Source of the DNA: Streptomyces sp. NBC_01571
GTDB taxonomy: Bacteria; Actinomycetota; Actinomycetes; Streptomycetales; Streptomycetaceae
Length of the DNA stretch: 64,000 nt
Direction: 5' to 3'
Assembly: GCF_026339875.1 (NCBI RefSeq)
Contig: NZ_JAPEPZ010000001.1
Location: forward strand, 9,486,001-9,550,000
Made by a program: the position numbers and the translations under genes. Positions 24,317-32,591 of the stretch are shown in pieces (position 1 is the first letter of the stretch; every line of letters starts with the position of its first letter). The notes below the pieces were generated by a model that saw nothing but the letters and a program-made list of their open reading frames with translations, was not told the origin of the DNA and did no database searches.

Positions 24317-25663
24317 CTATCCGCCCGCGCGGGCGGCCACCGCCTCGGGGCTCAGATACGTGTCGGTGTGCTCGAAGTCCCGCAGGGTTCCCTTGCGTCC
24401 GGCGAGGAAGCCCGTGCGGACGAAGTCGTCGCCCGCGACCGCGTTGAGGAGCCAGTTGGCGCTCGTACGGAACCTGGCCGTGCCCGTGCGCAGCGCGTAC
24501 AGGTGGTATCCACGGGCCACGACCTGCGCGGGCACGCCCTTGAGGTCGATGCCGAGAGGCTTCGACACCGCGTCGTGTCCACCGAGGTCGACCACCAGGC
24601 CGAGATCCTTGTGCCGGTACGACGTGGTCGGCTGCCCGTGCAGCAGCGCCGTCAGGTTCTTCGCGGCGTGCCGGCCCTGCCGGGCTGCGTGCTGCGCGGT
24701 GGGCGCACAGTAGGAGCCGTCCCCCTTGGCGAGGTCGGGCACGGCGGCCGCGTCGCCCAGCGCGAACACCCCGTCCATGCCCGGCACCGTGAAGTCCGGC
24801 GCGGTCAGGATCCGGCCGCGTACGGTCTCGGCGCCCAGCGAGTCGACCAGTGGGCTGGCCGCGACACCGGCCGTCCACACCAGCGTCCGTGACGGCAGCA
24901 CCCGGCCGTCCGTCAGGGTGACCGTGTCCTCGGTGACCGAGGACACGGACGTCTTCAGCGAGATCTGCACCCCGCGCTTGCTGAGCATGCGCAGTGCGCT
25001 CGCTCCGAGCTTGTCGCCGAGCTCCGGCAGCAGCTTGGGGGCGACGTCGAGCAGATGCCACTGGATGAGGCGGGGATCGAGGCGCGGGTGGTAGCGCTTC
25101 GACGCGGCGGTGGTCAGGCGCTGCAGACAGGCCGCGGTCTCGGTGCCGGCGTACCCGCCGCCGACGACCACGAACTGCAGCCGCGTCGCCCGCTCGGCCT
25201 CGTCCGACGTGGCCGCCGCCAGGTCGAGTTGGGCGATGACGTGGTCGCGCAGGTACACGGCCTGGGCGAGCGTCTTCATGCCGCGTGCCTCGTCGAGCAG
25301 TCCGGGAATGTCGAAGGTGCGGGTCACACTGCCAGGAGTGAGCACCAGGTAGTCGTAGGACAGGTCGACGAGTTCGCCGGTGATCTTGCGGACGACGCAC
25401 ACCTTGGACCGGGGATCGACGCCGGCGACCGTACCGGGGACCAGCTCCGTGCGGCGCAGGATCCGGCGCAGCGAGGGTGCCACGGACTGTGGGGTGACGA
25501 CTCCGGAGGCGACCTGTGGCAGTAGTGGCAGGTAGAGCTGGTAGTCGGTGGGGCTGACCAGGGTGATCCGGGCGGCGCCCGGTCCGAGCGTGCGCTCGAG
25601 GCCCCGAGCGCACTCGACTCCGGCGAAGCCTCCGCCGACGATCACGATGTTCGGTGCGTCCAT
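24317..25663 (-). CDS. NDH-2-like NAD(P)/FAD-dependent oxidoreductase
   Basis: A 448-residue pyridine-nucleotide-disulfide-type dehydrogenase resembling type II NADH dehydrogenases. The FAD-binding G-G-G-F-A-G is at the N-terminus, the second dinucleotide motif V-V-G-G-G-Y-A-G-T-E lies near residue 170, and F-A-L-G-D-A-A-A-V marks the C-terminal FAD site. It would pass electrons from NADH to quinone at the inner membrane face. ATG 25663 is chosen because the next upstream start (25831) adds 56 residues of non-family sequence. Monocistronic. Confidence 0.87.
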   Translation of the reverse strand: MDAPNIVIVGGGFAGVECARGLERTLGPGAARITLVSPTDYQLYLPLLPQVASGVVTPQSVAPSLRRILRRTELVPGTVAGVDPRSKVCVVRKITGELVDLSYDYLVLTPGSVTRTFDIPGLLDEARGMKTLAQAVYLRDHVIAQLDLAAATSDEAERATRLQFVVVGGGYAGTETAACLQRLTTAASKRYHPRLDPRLIQWHLLDVAPKLLPELGDKLGASALRMLSKRGVQISLKTSVSSVTEDTVTLTDGRVLPSRTLVWTAGVAASPLVDSLGAETVRGRILTAPDFTVPGMDGVFALGDAAAVPDLAKGDGSYCAPTAQHAARQGRHAAKNLTALLHGQPTTSYRHKDLGLVVDLGGHDAVSKPLGIDLKGVPAQVVARGYHLYALRTGTARFRTSANWLLNAVAGDDFVRTGFLAGRKGTLRDFEHTDTYLSPEAVAARAGG

Positions 25664-25887
25664 CCGTGATGCCTCTCTCCGTGTGCCGACACCGTGTCCG
25701 CCGCCCGCGAGCCAAGGCTCACACGGGTCGTCCCGGTCTGCCACCGCTGGGCTGCGGGGAGGACGGCCACGGAATTCTCTACCGATCAGTAATTTCGTCT
25801 TCCCCTTTCGTCCATCCTTAGGCACGATCATCGGTCGCGGCGATGGTCGAGGCTCCCTCGCCGCTCCGACGGGAAAAGGGGACGGGT

Positions 25888-26523
25888 ATGACTGGACGCG
25901 GTGTGGGTCGCCGGATCGGCGCGCTCTCGGCGGTCGTCGCGCTGGGCATCGGAGGGACGGTCACCGTCGCGGGGTCCGCCGCCGCGGCCCCGGCGCGGAC
26001 GACGGTCGCCGCGACGCAGGCTGCCGACGTCGACTACGCCACCTGGCAGCAGGACGTCCGGGCGGTGCTCGACCAGGCGGTGCCCTACGTCCAGCAGCGC
26101 ACCGCGAACGCGGCCGGGCAGAAGCTGGCCCTCGTCTTCGACATCGACAACACGTCGCTGGAGACGGACTTCCACCCCTGGTACCAGCTGCCCACGCCGG
26201 CCGTGGCGCCGTCGCTCGACCTCGCCCGTTACGCGCGCTCACGCGGCGTCGACATCTTCTTCATCAGCGCGCGTCCGGGCATCATCGCCAGCGAGACGAA
26301 GTGGAACCTGACGTCGGTCGGCTATCCGGTCTCCGGTCTCTACACGCGTGACCTGCCCGACCTGTTCGACGAGGTCAGCGCCTACAAGACCGGCAAGCGG
26401 GCGCAGATCGAGTCCCTGGGCTACACCATCATCGCCAATATCGGCAACAACGACTCCGACCTCGTCGGGGGCCACGCCGAGCGCACCTTCAAGCTGCCCG
26501 ACTACGACGGGCAACTGTCCTGA
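25888..26523 (+). CDS. Secreted HAD-family acid phosphatase (class B-like)
   Basis: A 211-residue exported phosphomonoesterase. A signal peptide (~1-34, A-A-A-A-P cleavage) is followed by the HAD motif I F-D-I-D-N-T with D85 nucleophile and D87, motif II F-I-S-A-R, and motif III N-I-G-N-N-D-S-D. ATG 25888 follows AAAAGGGGACGGG. It lies 24 bp before the PPOX gene on the same strand. Family assignment is firm; substrate range unknown. Confidence 0.88.
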   Translation: MTGRGVGRRIGALSAVVALGIGGTVTVAGSAAAAPARTTVAATQAADVDYATWQQDVRAVLDQAVPYVQQRTANAAGQKLALVFDIDNTSLETDFHPWYQLPTPAVAPSLDLARYARSRGVDIFFISARPGIIASETKWNLTSVGYPVSGLYTRDLPDLFDEVSAYKTGKRAQIESLGYTIIANIGNNDSDLVGGHAERTFKLPDYDGQLS

Positions 26524-26547
26524 GCCCCGATTGCCTAGACTCCCCGC

Positions 26548-26934
26548 ATGGACGAGACAAGGCTCGACACGCTCGGTTCGGGCAAGTTCCTTCTCATCAC
26601 GAGCTACCGGAAGAACGGTACGGGCGTCCCGACGCCCGTGTGGGTGGTCCGGGACGGTGACGCACTCGGTGCCTGGACCGGCGCGAACTCCTGGAAGGTG
26701 AAGCGGATCCGCAACCGGCCGGACGTTCTCGTGGGCCCCTGCGACGTACGCGGCAACCCGACCGGTGAACAGGTTCCCGCCACGGCGGAGATCCTTGATC
26801 AGACCGCGACGGCGCGCTACCGAGGGCTGGTCGCCCGCAAGTACGGCATTCTCGGCCGTCTCACTCTCTTCGGCAGCCGGCTGCGCCGGGGCCGGGAGGG
26901 CACGGTCGGAGTACGCATCTCCCTGACCCCGTGA
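26548..26934 (+). CDS. PPOX-class (F420-type) oxidoreductase
   Basis: A 128-residue split-barrel flavin/F420-binding protein. It has the family pattern K-F-L-L-I-T-S-Y-R-K-N-G-T-G-V-P-T-P-V-W-type strand pair, S-W-K-V-K-R-I-R-N-x-P, and a C-terminal Y-R-G-L-V-A-R-K-Y-G helix. Members in mycobacteria and Streptomyces reduce substrates with F420H2; the actual reaction here is unknown. It follows the acid phosphatase by 24 bp and may be co-transcribed. Confidence 0.85.
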   Translation: MDETRLDTLGSGKFLLITSYRKNGTGVPTPVWVVRDGDALGAWTGANSWKVKRIRNRPDVLVGPCDVRGNPTGEQVPATAEILDQTATARYRGLVARKYGILGRLTLFGSRLRRGREGTVGVRISLTP

Positions 26935-27103
26935 GGGTGGGACGTGGGCCCGGGCGGCGCCGGGCCCACGTCCGCGGCGTCGTCCCGCGTGGTGCGGCCC
27001 CGGAGCCGGGCACGGGGGCGGCAGGCCCGTACGCTCAAGTGCCGTGTGTCCGCCGTGCACGCCGGGGCGATCGGCACCTCCCGTGTCGGTGCACTGCGGC
27101 ATG

Positions 27104-27502
27104 ATGACCGCCGTGAACTCCGAAGAACTGACAGACGTCTGGCAGCGGCTTCTGGCCGACCCTCAAAAGTCGTGGGTGCTGTTCGAGCACGGCACGTGTG
27201 TCGTGCTGACCGCTCCGGACGGAGAGCTCGCCGAACAGGCCACCGAGATCCTGAAGGAGTTCGGCCCGTCGCACGCCGGTTCTCCGGCAGGAGACTTCGG
27301 CGTGATCGATCTCAAGGACGCCGACGGATGGGTCGTCACCGGGCACCACAACGACGTCCTCACCTATGTCGGCCCCGCCGAGCCTCACGACCCGTCGCAC
27401 CTCGCTGTCGGGGTGTTCGGACGTGCCAAGCGCCATCGGGACGGCACGGAACTCCACGTCGTCCACGTCGAGGACAGGCGAGGCTCGACGGACCCGGCGT
27501 GA
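27104..27502 (+). CDS. Hypothetical protein
   Basis: A 132-residue cytoplasmic protein, acidic, with one Cys and several His (G-H-H-N-D, E-L-H-V-V-H-V). No membrane segment or signal is present. The pattern suggests an alpha/beta fold with an N-terminal helix (E-E-L-T-D-V-W-Q-R-L-L). ATG 27101 or 27104 and GTG 27113 are all possible starts. I do not recognise the family. Confidence 0.65.
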   Translation: MTAVNSEELTDVWQRLLADPQKSWVLFEHGTCVVLTAPDGELAEQATEILKEFGPSHAGSPAGDFGVIDLKDADGWVVTGHHNDVLTYVGPAEPHDPSHLAVGVFGRAKRHRDGTELHVVHVEDRRGSTDPA

Positions 27503-27635
27503 ATACCCCGCTTCACCGTCCGTGGGCCGCCGGGGCGTATCGGCTCCAGGGTCCGCGCTTCGGTGACCACGCTGCTGGTCGTTGGCGTTCCTGTCGGGGT
27601 AACGGAGGGCCTTCGCGACGACGGAGGCGGCTGGG

Positions 27636-28955
27636 GTGGGATCTGTGACGGAAGTGGCGAAGGATTTTCAGGAAGCCGAGCCGGTGTCGGAGCCGGACGG
27701 TCCGGGCCTGTGGCGTCAGCGGGATTTCCTGCTGCTGTGGAGCGGGCAGACGGCCAGTGAGATGGGCTCGGCGGTCACCCAGATCGCGCTGCCGCTGCTC
27801 GCGGTCGTCGCGCTCGACGCGAGCACGCTCGAGGTCGGGCTCCTGACCGCCGCCGCCACGGCGGCGTTCGCGCTGATCGCGCTGCCCGCGGGGGCGCTGG
27901 TGGACGGCGGTGCCAAACGTTCCGTCATGATCGTCTGCGATGTTCTCCGCCTGGTGATCGTGGGTTCGGTCCCGGTGGCGGCGGCGTTCGGCGTTCTGAC
28001 GATGGCTCAGCTGTACGTGGTCGCGGCGGCCGCGGGTGTATGCACGGTGTTCTTCGACGTCTCCTACCAGAGTTATGTGCCGTCGCTGATCCGCACCGAG
28101 GATCTGATGGCCGCCAACGGCAAGCTCGGGACGACCCAGGCGTTCGCGCAGCTTGGGGGCCCGGGTCTCGGCGGTGGCCTGGTCGGGGCGTTCGGCGCGG
28201 CGGGGGCGATGACGGCCGACGCCGTCTCGTACGCGATCTCGGTGCTGTCGATCCTCGGGATCAGGAAGCGGGAGGAGCCGCCGCCGGCCCGGACGGCGGA
28301 CGAGCCGTTGCGGCGCCGGATCACCGAGGGGCTGAGGTTCGTCTTCGGGCACCCGATCCTGCGGAGGGTCGTGGCGTGCACGGGCACCGCGAACCTGTTC
28401 TCCGGGATGAGTTCGGCGCTGGTGATGGTCTTCCTCGTCCGGGTGCTGCACGTGCGCCCCGCGCTGACCGGGCTGATCGTGGCGGGCGCGGCCGTCGGCG
28501 GGATGGCCGGGGGCGTGTTCGCCGGCCGGCTCGCCAAGAGGATCGGCTCGGCGCGGATCATCTGGGTGTCGTCGCTGGTCCTCAGCGCGCCGCAGGTCAT
28601 CGCGGCGGCGGCCTGGCAGGGCTGGGGAGTGCTGCTGTTCCCGCTGGGCTGGGGCATCGCGTACTTCGCCGGGATGGTCTACAACGTCGCGCAGCTCAGC
28701 TACCGGCAGTCCGTGACGCCGCCGGAGCTGCTGGGCCGGATGAACGCGGCCGTCCGCTGGATCGTGTGGGGCACGTTGCCGTTCGGGGGCATCCTCGGCG
28801 GGGTGCTCGGCTCGCTGATCGGCGTACGTCCCACACTCTGGGTGGCGTTCATCGGCACCTGGGCCGCGGGCTGGTTCGTGTACTTCTCCCCGCTCCGCCA
28901 TATGCGGGATGTTCCCCGACCCGTGCCTGTGCCGGGTCCCGATGTCCCGAGCTGA
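27636..28955 (+). CDS. MFS transporter, EntS-like
   Basis: A 439-residue inner-membrane exporter with twelve predicted transmembrane segments. The N-terminal half contains W-S-G-Q-T-A-S-E-M-G-S-A-V-T-Q-I-A type sequence found in the enterobactin-exporter-like MFS_3 group, and the loop after TM2 reads G-A-L-V-D-G-G-A-K-R. GTG 27636 has GGAGG eight bases upstream; GTG 27645 is an alternative. No siderophore genes are adjacent, so the substrate is open. Confidence 0.87.
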   Translation: MGSVTEVAKDFQEAEPVSEPDGPGLWRQRDFLLLWSGQTASEMGSAVTQIALPLLAVVALDASTLEVGLLTAAATAAFALIALPAGALVDGGAKRSVMIVCDVLRLVIVGSVPVAAAFGVLTMAQLYVVAAAAGVCTVFFDVSYQSYVPSLIRTEDLMAANGKLGTTQAFAQLGGPGLGGGLVGAFGAAGAMTADAVSYAISVLSILGIRKREEPPPARTADEPLRRRITEGLRFVFGHPILRRVVACTGTANLFSGMSSALVMVFLVRVLHVRPALTGLIVAGAAVGGMAGGVFAGRLAKRIGSARIIWVSSLVLSAPQVIAAAAWQGWGVLLFPLGWGIAYFAGMVYNVAQLSYRQSVTPPELLGRMNAAVRWIVWGTLPFGGILGGVLGSLIGVRPTLWVAFIGTWAAGWFVYFSPLRHMRDVPRPVPVPGPDVPS

Positions 28956-29115
28956 CAGGGAGCGCGGGGCCGTCGCGCCGCCCGGCGCGACCCGACGGCG
29001 TGACCCGCCAGGTGGTTCCCGGAGGCCAAGGCTTCCGCCCACTTCCTTCGGCGACTCGACCGAGGTCCTGGCCGACGGGCCGTCAACCGGGCCGGCCAGG
29101 GGCGGGCCGGCCAGG

Positions 29116-29146
29116 GGCGGACCGGTCGGGGGAGGACCGGTCCGCC
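29116..29146. terminator. Bidirectional terminator hairpin
   Basis: A perfect 12-bp stem (29116-29127 with 29135-29146) and a 7-base loop lie between the MFS gene and the convergent ATPase gene. Direct GGGCCGGCCAGGGGC repeats precede it. Confidence 0.65.
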
Positions 29147-29178
29147 GCCGTCGGCCCCGTCCGCGGCCCCGACCGGCC

Positions 29179-29805
29179 TCAGCCCTCGCGCCGGTCGTCG
29201 AGGCGGAGCGTCAGGCCGGGCCAGTGCTCGGCCCACCGCGCCAGGTCGCCCGCGGTCAACGACCATCGTGCGCGCAGGACTCCGTCCGGCAGGAAGCGGA
29301 CGCAGGTCCCCGTGGTCCCGTCGGTCTCGACGGGGTCCAGACCGGTCACCGGGACGCCGTGTTCATAGCGTCGGCTCCAGGATCCGTTGAGACGGCGGTT
29401 GGTATGAATCAGCCACTCGCTGAGCGCCGCGACGACGGACATGCCGCGACGCGGATGCTCGTCCGGAAGCCGTTCCGCCTCCGGGAGGTCGAAGAACCGA
29501 AGGTCCTTCGTGGCCATGACCGGCTTCTTCACCACCTGGCCGTGCTCGTCGACGCGTGTGTCGGTGCCCCGTCCGTCGTCCTTCACCGACACGGAGCCGT
29601 CGGCATGCAGCGTGACGACACAGCGTCCGCCGCCCCCACTCGCCGCCTCGTCGGCGGCATAGGCGACGACCTCGAGAACAAGGTGTCCTGGCCCGCCCGG
29701 CGCGAACTCCGTGGACCGCTCGCGGATTCCACGGAGATGGTCCACGTCCACGGAACCGGCCCAGTCGTGCGTGGTGTTGACCCAAGAAGCCCTTGATCCA
29801 TCCAT
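29179..29805 (-). CDS. GyrB-like GHKL ATPase domain protein
   Basis: A 208-residue protein matching only the N-terminal ATPase part of DNA gyrase B/TopoVI-type proteins. Motifs visible: H-L-V-L-E-V-V-A-Y-A-A-D-E-A (N-box region), D-D-G-R-G-T-D-T-R, and H-P-R-R-G-M-S-V-V-A-A-L-S (glycine/lid motif), then R-R-Y-E-H-G-x-P-V transducer-like sequence. In gyrase the N-box reads E-V-V-D-N; here the Mg-coordinating Asn is Tyr, so ATP hydrolysis is doubtful. It has no topoisomerase (TOPRIM) part. Stand-alone proteins of this kind occur in Streptomyces, with unknown role. Its start codon almost touches the truncated pectate lyase. Confidence 0.75.
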   Translation of the reverse strand: MDGSRASWVNTTHDWAGSVDVDHLRGIRERSTEFAPGGPGHLVLEVVAYAADEAASGGGGRCVVTLHADGSVSVKDDGRGTDTRVDEHGQVVKKPVMATKDLRFFDLPEAERLPDEHPRRGMSVVAALSEWLIHTNRRLNGSWSRRYEHGVPVTGLDPVETDGTTGTCVRFLPDGVLRARWSLTAGDLARWAEHWPGLTLRLDDRREG

Positions 29806-30498
29806 CCGGCAAGTATCGAGAACGCACCGATCGGCTTCGGCGCCGGCACCTCCGGCGGCGGAAGTGCCTCCGCCGTCACCGTCACCACCCTGGACGCCTT
29901 CGAGACGGCCGTCACGGGCAGCACGGCCAAGGTCGTACGCGTCAGCGGACTGATCTCGCTCGGCGGACAGGTCGACGTCGGCTCCAACACCACGGTCCTG
30001 GGCGTCGGTTCGTCGTCCGGGTTCACCGGCGGTGGGCTGCGCCTGAAGAAGGTGACCAATGTCGTCGTCCGCAACCTGGACATCAGCAAGCCGGTCGCGC
30101 CGTCCGGCGGCGTCACCGTCCAGGCGTCGACGAAGGTGTGGATCGACCACAACTCCTTCTCGGCTGACCGCGACCACGACAAGGACTACTACGACGGGCT
30201 GCTGGACATCACCAAGCTGGTGCGCAGTTGCGGCAACTGCTCCACGCAGTACAAGCGCACGATCGTGGTCAGTGACGTGGACGTGACCGCGTCCGGCAAG
30301 CCCGTCGTCGGCATCAACCAGAACTACGGTGACACCGCGACACTGACCAAGGTCCGCATCCACGGCGACAGCAGCAAGAAGATCAAGCCGTGCGTGCGCT
30401 ACCAGGGCAACAGCACGGGCGCCGAGCCGACCGGGACCGGCAGCGGCGCCGACCGCACGTACTGCCGCTACGCGGGCTCCGACATCACGTACAGCTGA
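29797..30498 (+). pseudogene. 5'-truncated pectate lyase (PL1)
   Basis: The frame encodes the mature part of a family-1 pectate lyase: V-R-V-S-G-L-I-S near the start, V-V-V-R-N-L-D-I, the W-I-D-H-N-S-F-S signature, D-Y-Y-D-G-L-L-D-I and a C-terminal Y-C-R-Y-A-G-S-D-I-T-Y-S. A stop codon at 29794-29796 and the lack of any start before GTG 30052 leave no signal peptide or N-terminal strands. The 5' end is cut off exactly where the oppositely oriented ATPase gene begins. An in-frame GTG at 30052 would yield only 148 residues without the beginning of the beta-helix. Confidence 0.8.
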
Positions 30499-30564
30499 CT
30501 CGCGAGGGCGGCTGAACGGGCCTGCTCCGCACGGCGGTTCGTTCGGCCGCCCGGGTACGGGGTG

Positions 30565-31032
30565 TCAGCTCCGGCTCCGGTAGGGCCCGTCGACGAGCTG
30601 GAACACCGGCTGGCTGCGCACCGGGTCCTGGGCCGTGGTGAGTTGGACCCGGTCTCCGCTGTGCACGTCGGTGGCCGGTCCCGTGACCCTGCCCCGGACG
30701 GTGAAGCCCTCGGCCATCTCGACGAGGGAGACGTTGCGGGCGGCCGGGGTGTTGCGGTGGACGACGGTGGCATGACGGACGACACCGGTCCCCGTGCTCG
30801 CCTCCGTCCGCAGGTCGCTGCCGGCGCAGACCGGACACAGGAGGCGCTGGTACATCGCGCTGCCGCACCAGCGGCAGCGCTGGAAGAGGAGGGCGTCCGC
30901 GGCCGAGGTCCCGTGCGACGCGGAGTCGGTGCCGAGGACGGCGGCACCCGGCATGGTGCCCTCGGGTCCGGTGTCGAGCACGTCCGTCGAGGGCCGCGGA
31001 CCCGGATGAAGGGCGATTCCTGGGTGGTGCAC
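30565..31032 (-). CDS. Zn-ribbon/OB-fold (DUF35-like) protein
   Basis: A 155-residue protein. A four-cysteine zinc ribbon, C-R-W-C-G then L-C-P-V-C, lies at about residues 62-80, followed by an OB-fold half (V-V-R-H-A-T-V-V-H-R, V-E-M-A-E-G-F-T-V-R-G-R-V). DUF35 proteins accompany thiolase or hydratase-type acyl-CoA enzymes and hold their active sites; no thiolase is present here, so the partner must be elsewhere. GTG 31032 follows AGGGAGATGACATC. A perfect palindrome shared with the neighbouring TetR promoter lies 68 bp upstream. Confidence 0.78.
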   Translation of the reverse strand: MHHPGIALHPGPRPSTDVLDTGPEGTMPGAAVLGTDSASHGTSAADALLFQRCRWCGSAMYQRLLCPVCAGSDLRTEASTGTGVVRHATVVHRNTPAARNVSLVEMAEGFTVRGRVTGPATDVHSGDRVQLTTAQDPVRSQPVFQLVDGPYRSRS

Positions 31033-31099
31033 GATGTCATCTCCCTGCGCTCGGCCGGAGTCGAAGGTGCCCGGATCGCCGCGCACGAGCCACAGGTTA

Positions 31100-31114
31100 T
31101 GGCACTCAGTGCCA
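31100..31114. promoter_or_regulatory. TetR operator upstream of the Zn-ribbon gene
   Basis: Perfect 15-bp palindrome TGGCACT-C-AGTGCCA. A degenerate copy (GGCACTCGGTACC) follows at 31123-31135, and a close copy precedes the TetR gene at 32072-32086. Confidence 0.7.
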
Positions 31115-31315
31115 CCCGTAAAGGCACTCGGTACCCTCAGGTGGAAACGGGCATTCCTCGGCCGCGCCCGATCGGTCCCGTTCGGACGGTTCCGTCCAGG
31201 CAGTTCCGTCCGGACAGCCCCGCGCCGGCGGTCCCTGTCCCGACTGTTCGGCTCGGCCCGTCCGGCCGGTCGGCCCCGCCGGCCCGGTCCGATCACTCCC
31301 GTGCGGCCGGTCCGC

Positions 31316-32041
31316 TCAGTCCCGTCCGAGCGTGGACTCGATCTCTCGCACCACGCGCCACAGGGGCGCCCCGCGCCGGGAGATGACGACGACCACGTCC
31401 TCCTGCTCCTCGGCCGGAGCGCCGGCGGGAGGGGTACCGAACACGGCCTGCACGTGTCCGAGCGCGTGGTTCACGGCGGTGTCCGCGTCGCCCTGCCCGG
31501 CCGAACGCAGCCATGAGCGCAGCGCGTTGTTGTGCGCGGCGACCACGGCCGCGGCGATCACGTCGGCCCGCAGGGCGCCGTCGGGCCGGCCGTCGAAGCG
31601 CCCGCGCAGATACTCCGCGAGGGCACGCTCGTAGCGCCAGACCACCGACAACTCGTAGGCGCGCAGACCGGGCACCTTCTTGGTGAGGCGGTAGCGCTGT
31701 ACGGAGAAGGTCGGGTTCTCGGCGTACATGCGCAGCACGAGCCGGGCCGCGTCGCAGACCCGTCGCACCGGCTCGTCCTCGTCGGTGCCGTCGGCGAGGA
31801 AGGCGGTCATGTCGGCCAGACAGCGCTCGTGGTCCGGGAAGACCACGTCCTCCTTGGACGGGAAGTAGCGGAAGAAGGACCGCCTGCCGACCCCGGCTAG
31901 TGCCACGATGTCGTCGACCGTGGTCTGCTCGTAGCCCCGCTCGGGGAACAGCCGGAAAGCCGCCGCGACCAGCGCGTCCCGCATGGGGGGCTTCGCCGTC
32001 GTCGTGTCGGCGGTGTCGCTGCGCCGGGGTCCCTCGCTCAT
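31316..32041 (-). CDS. TetR family regulator
   Basis: A 241-residue regulator. An N-terminal Ser/Thr/Asp-rich tail (~20 residues) precedes a TetR helix-turn-helix (V-D-D-I-V-A-L-A-G-V-G-R-R-S-F-F-R-Y-F), then an all-helical ligand domain. ATG 32041 is chosen; upstream in-frame sequence to 32128 would overlap its own operator. A copy of the TGGCACT palindrome lies 31 bp upstream, so autoregulation and control of the Zn-ribbon gene are likely. Effector perhaps an acyl-CoA, judged only from the target. Confidence 0.87.
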   Translation of the reverse strand: MSEGPRRSDTADTTTAKPPMRDALVAAAFRLFPERGYEQTTVDDIVALAGVGRRSFFRYFPSKEDVVFPDHERCLADMTAFLADGTDEDEPVRRVCDAARLVLRMYAENPTFSVQRYRLTKKVPGLRAYELSVVWRYERALAEYLRGRFDGRPDGALRADVIAAAVVAAHNNALRSWLRSAGQGDADTAVNHALGHVQAVFGTPPAGAPAEEQEDVVVVISRRGAPLWRVVREIESTLGRD

Positions 32042-32071
32042 GGACGGGAACCTAGCATCGCGCGGACGTGA

Positions 32072-32086
32072 TGGCACTCGGTGCAC
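32072..32086. promoter_or_regulatory. TetR autoregulatory operator
   Basis: TGGCACT-C-GGTGCAC, matching 13 of 15 positions of the perfect palindrome at 31100-31114. It lies just upstream of the TetR gene. Confidence 0.6.
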
Positions 32087-32239
32087 AGACCTGGGGAACC
32101 GGGTGCCCTCCCGTGGGGAAGGTGCCATGTGCGCTCCGGACCCGAAGGTGCGTCGGTCGCGGGATCGACCGGCTGTGCCTGGCGCCGCCGCGACCCGGTG
32201 CGTCCTTCGCCGGAGGGTGCCGGGGTGCCTGGCGCGCCG

Positions 32240-32460
32240 CGCAGGAATGACGTGTTCCTGATGCGGTCGGCCACGCCGTCGGTGTCCGGGTCGACCACGC
32301 CGCCGGCTCCCACGCCGAACGGCGGTGGGCCGACCCCGCCCGGCGACCTCGCGGAGACCGGTGGCGGGACACGCTGCCGATCGCCGCCGGCGCCGCCGCT
32401 CTCCTCGCGGCCGGTGGAGCGATCACCGTGATCACCCGCCGTCGGCGCCCGGCGCGCACC
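32240..32460 (+). pseudogene. Remnant of a sortase-anchored (LAETG) surface protein
   Basis: A Pro/Thr/Gly-rich stretch leads to L-A-E-T-G at 32348-32362, the sorting signal used by Streptomyces class E sortases. After a one-base shift at about 32366-32368 the expected hydrophobic segment (T-L-P-I-A-A-G-A-A-A-L-L-A-A-G-G) and a T-R-R-R-R cytoplasmic tail follow. No exported N-terminal domain is present upstream. Frameshift plus missing body indicate a decayed fragment. Confidence 0.65.
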
Positions 32461-32591
32461 GCATCCCGACCCCGGCGTCGTCGCACCGCGGTGACGCGTC
32501 GACGGGCCCTGGTATTCATCAAGTGCGTGCATACCGGGGCCCGTTGCGCTGTGCCGGAGCGGCGCGCGCCCGGCGCATCCGCCCGGGTGGC

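Larger units (their letters stand above)
32042..32591. other. 550-bp region between TetR and MFS genes
   Basis: It contains the TetR promoter/operator at the left and the LAETG remnant in the middle. The rest, 32461-32591, has no supported feature. Confidence 0.5.

Noticed and set aside
29179..30363. Extended minus-strand frame (394 codons) joining the ATPase with sequence antisense to the pectate lyase
   Set aside because: The part beyond 29805 is antisense to recognisable PL1 motifs; the ATPase fold starts shortly after ATG 29805.
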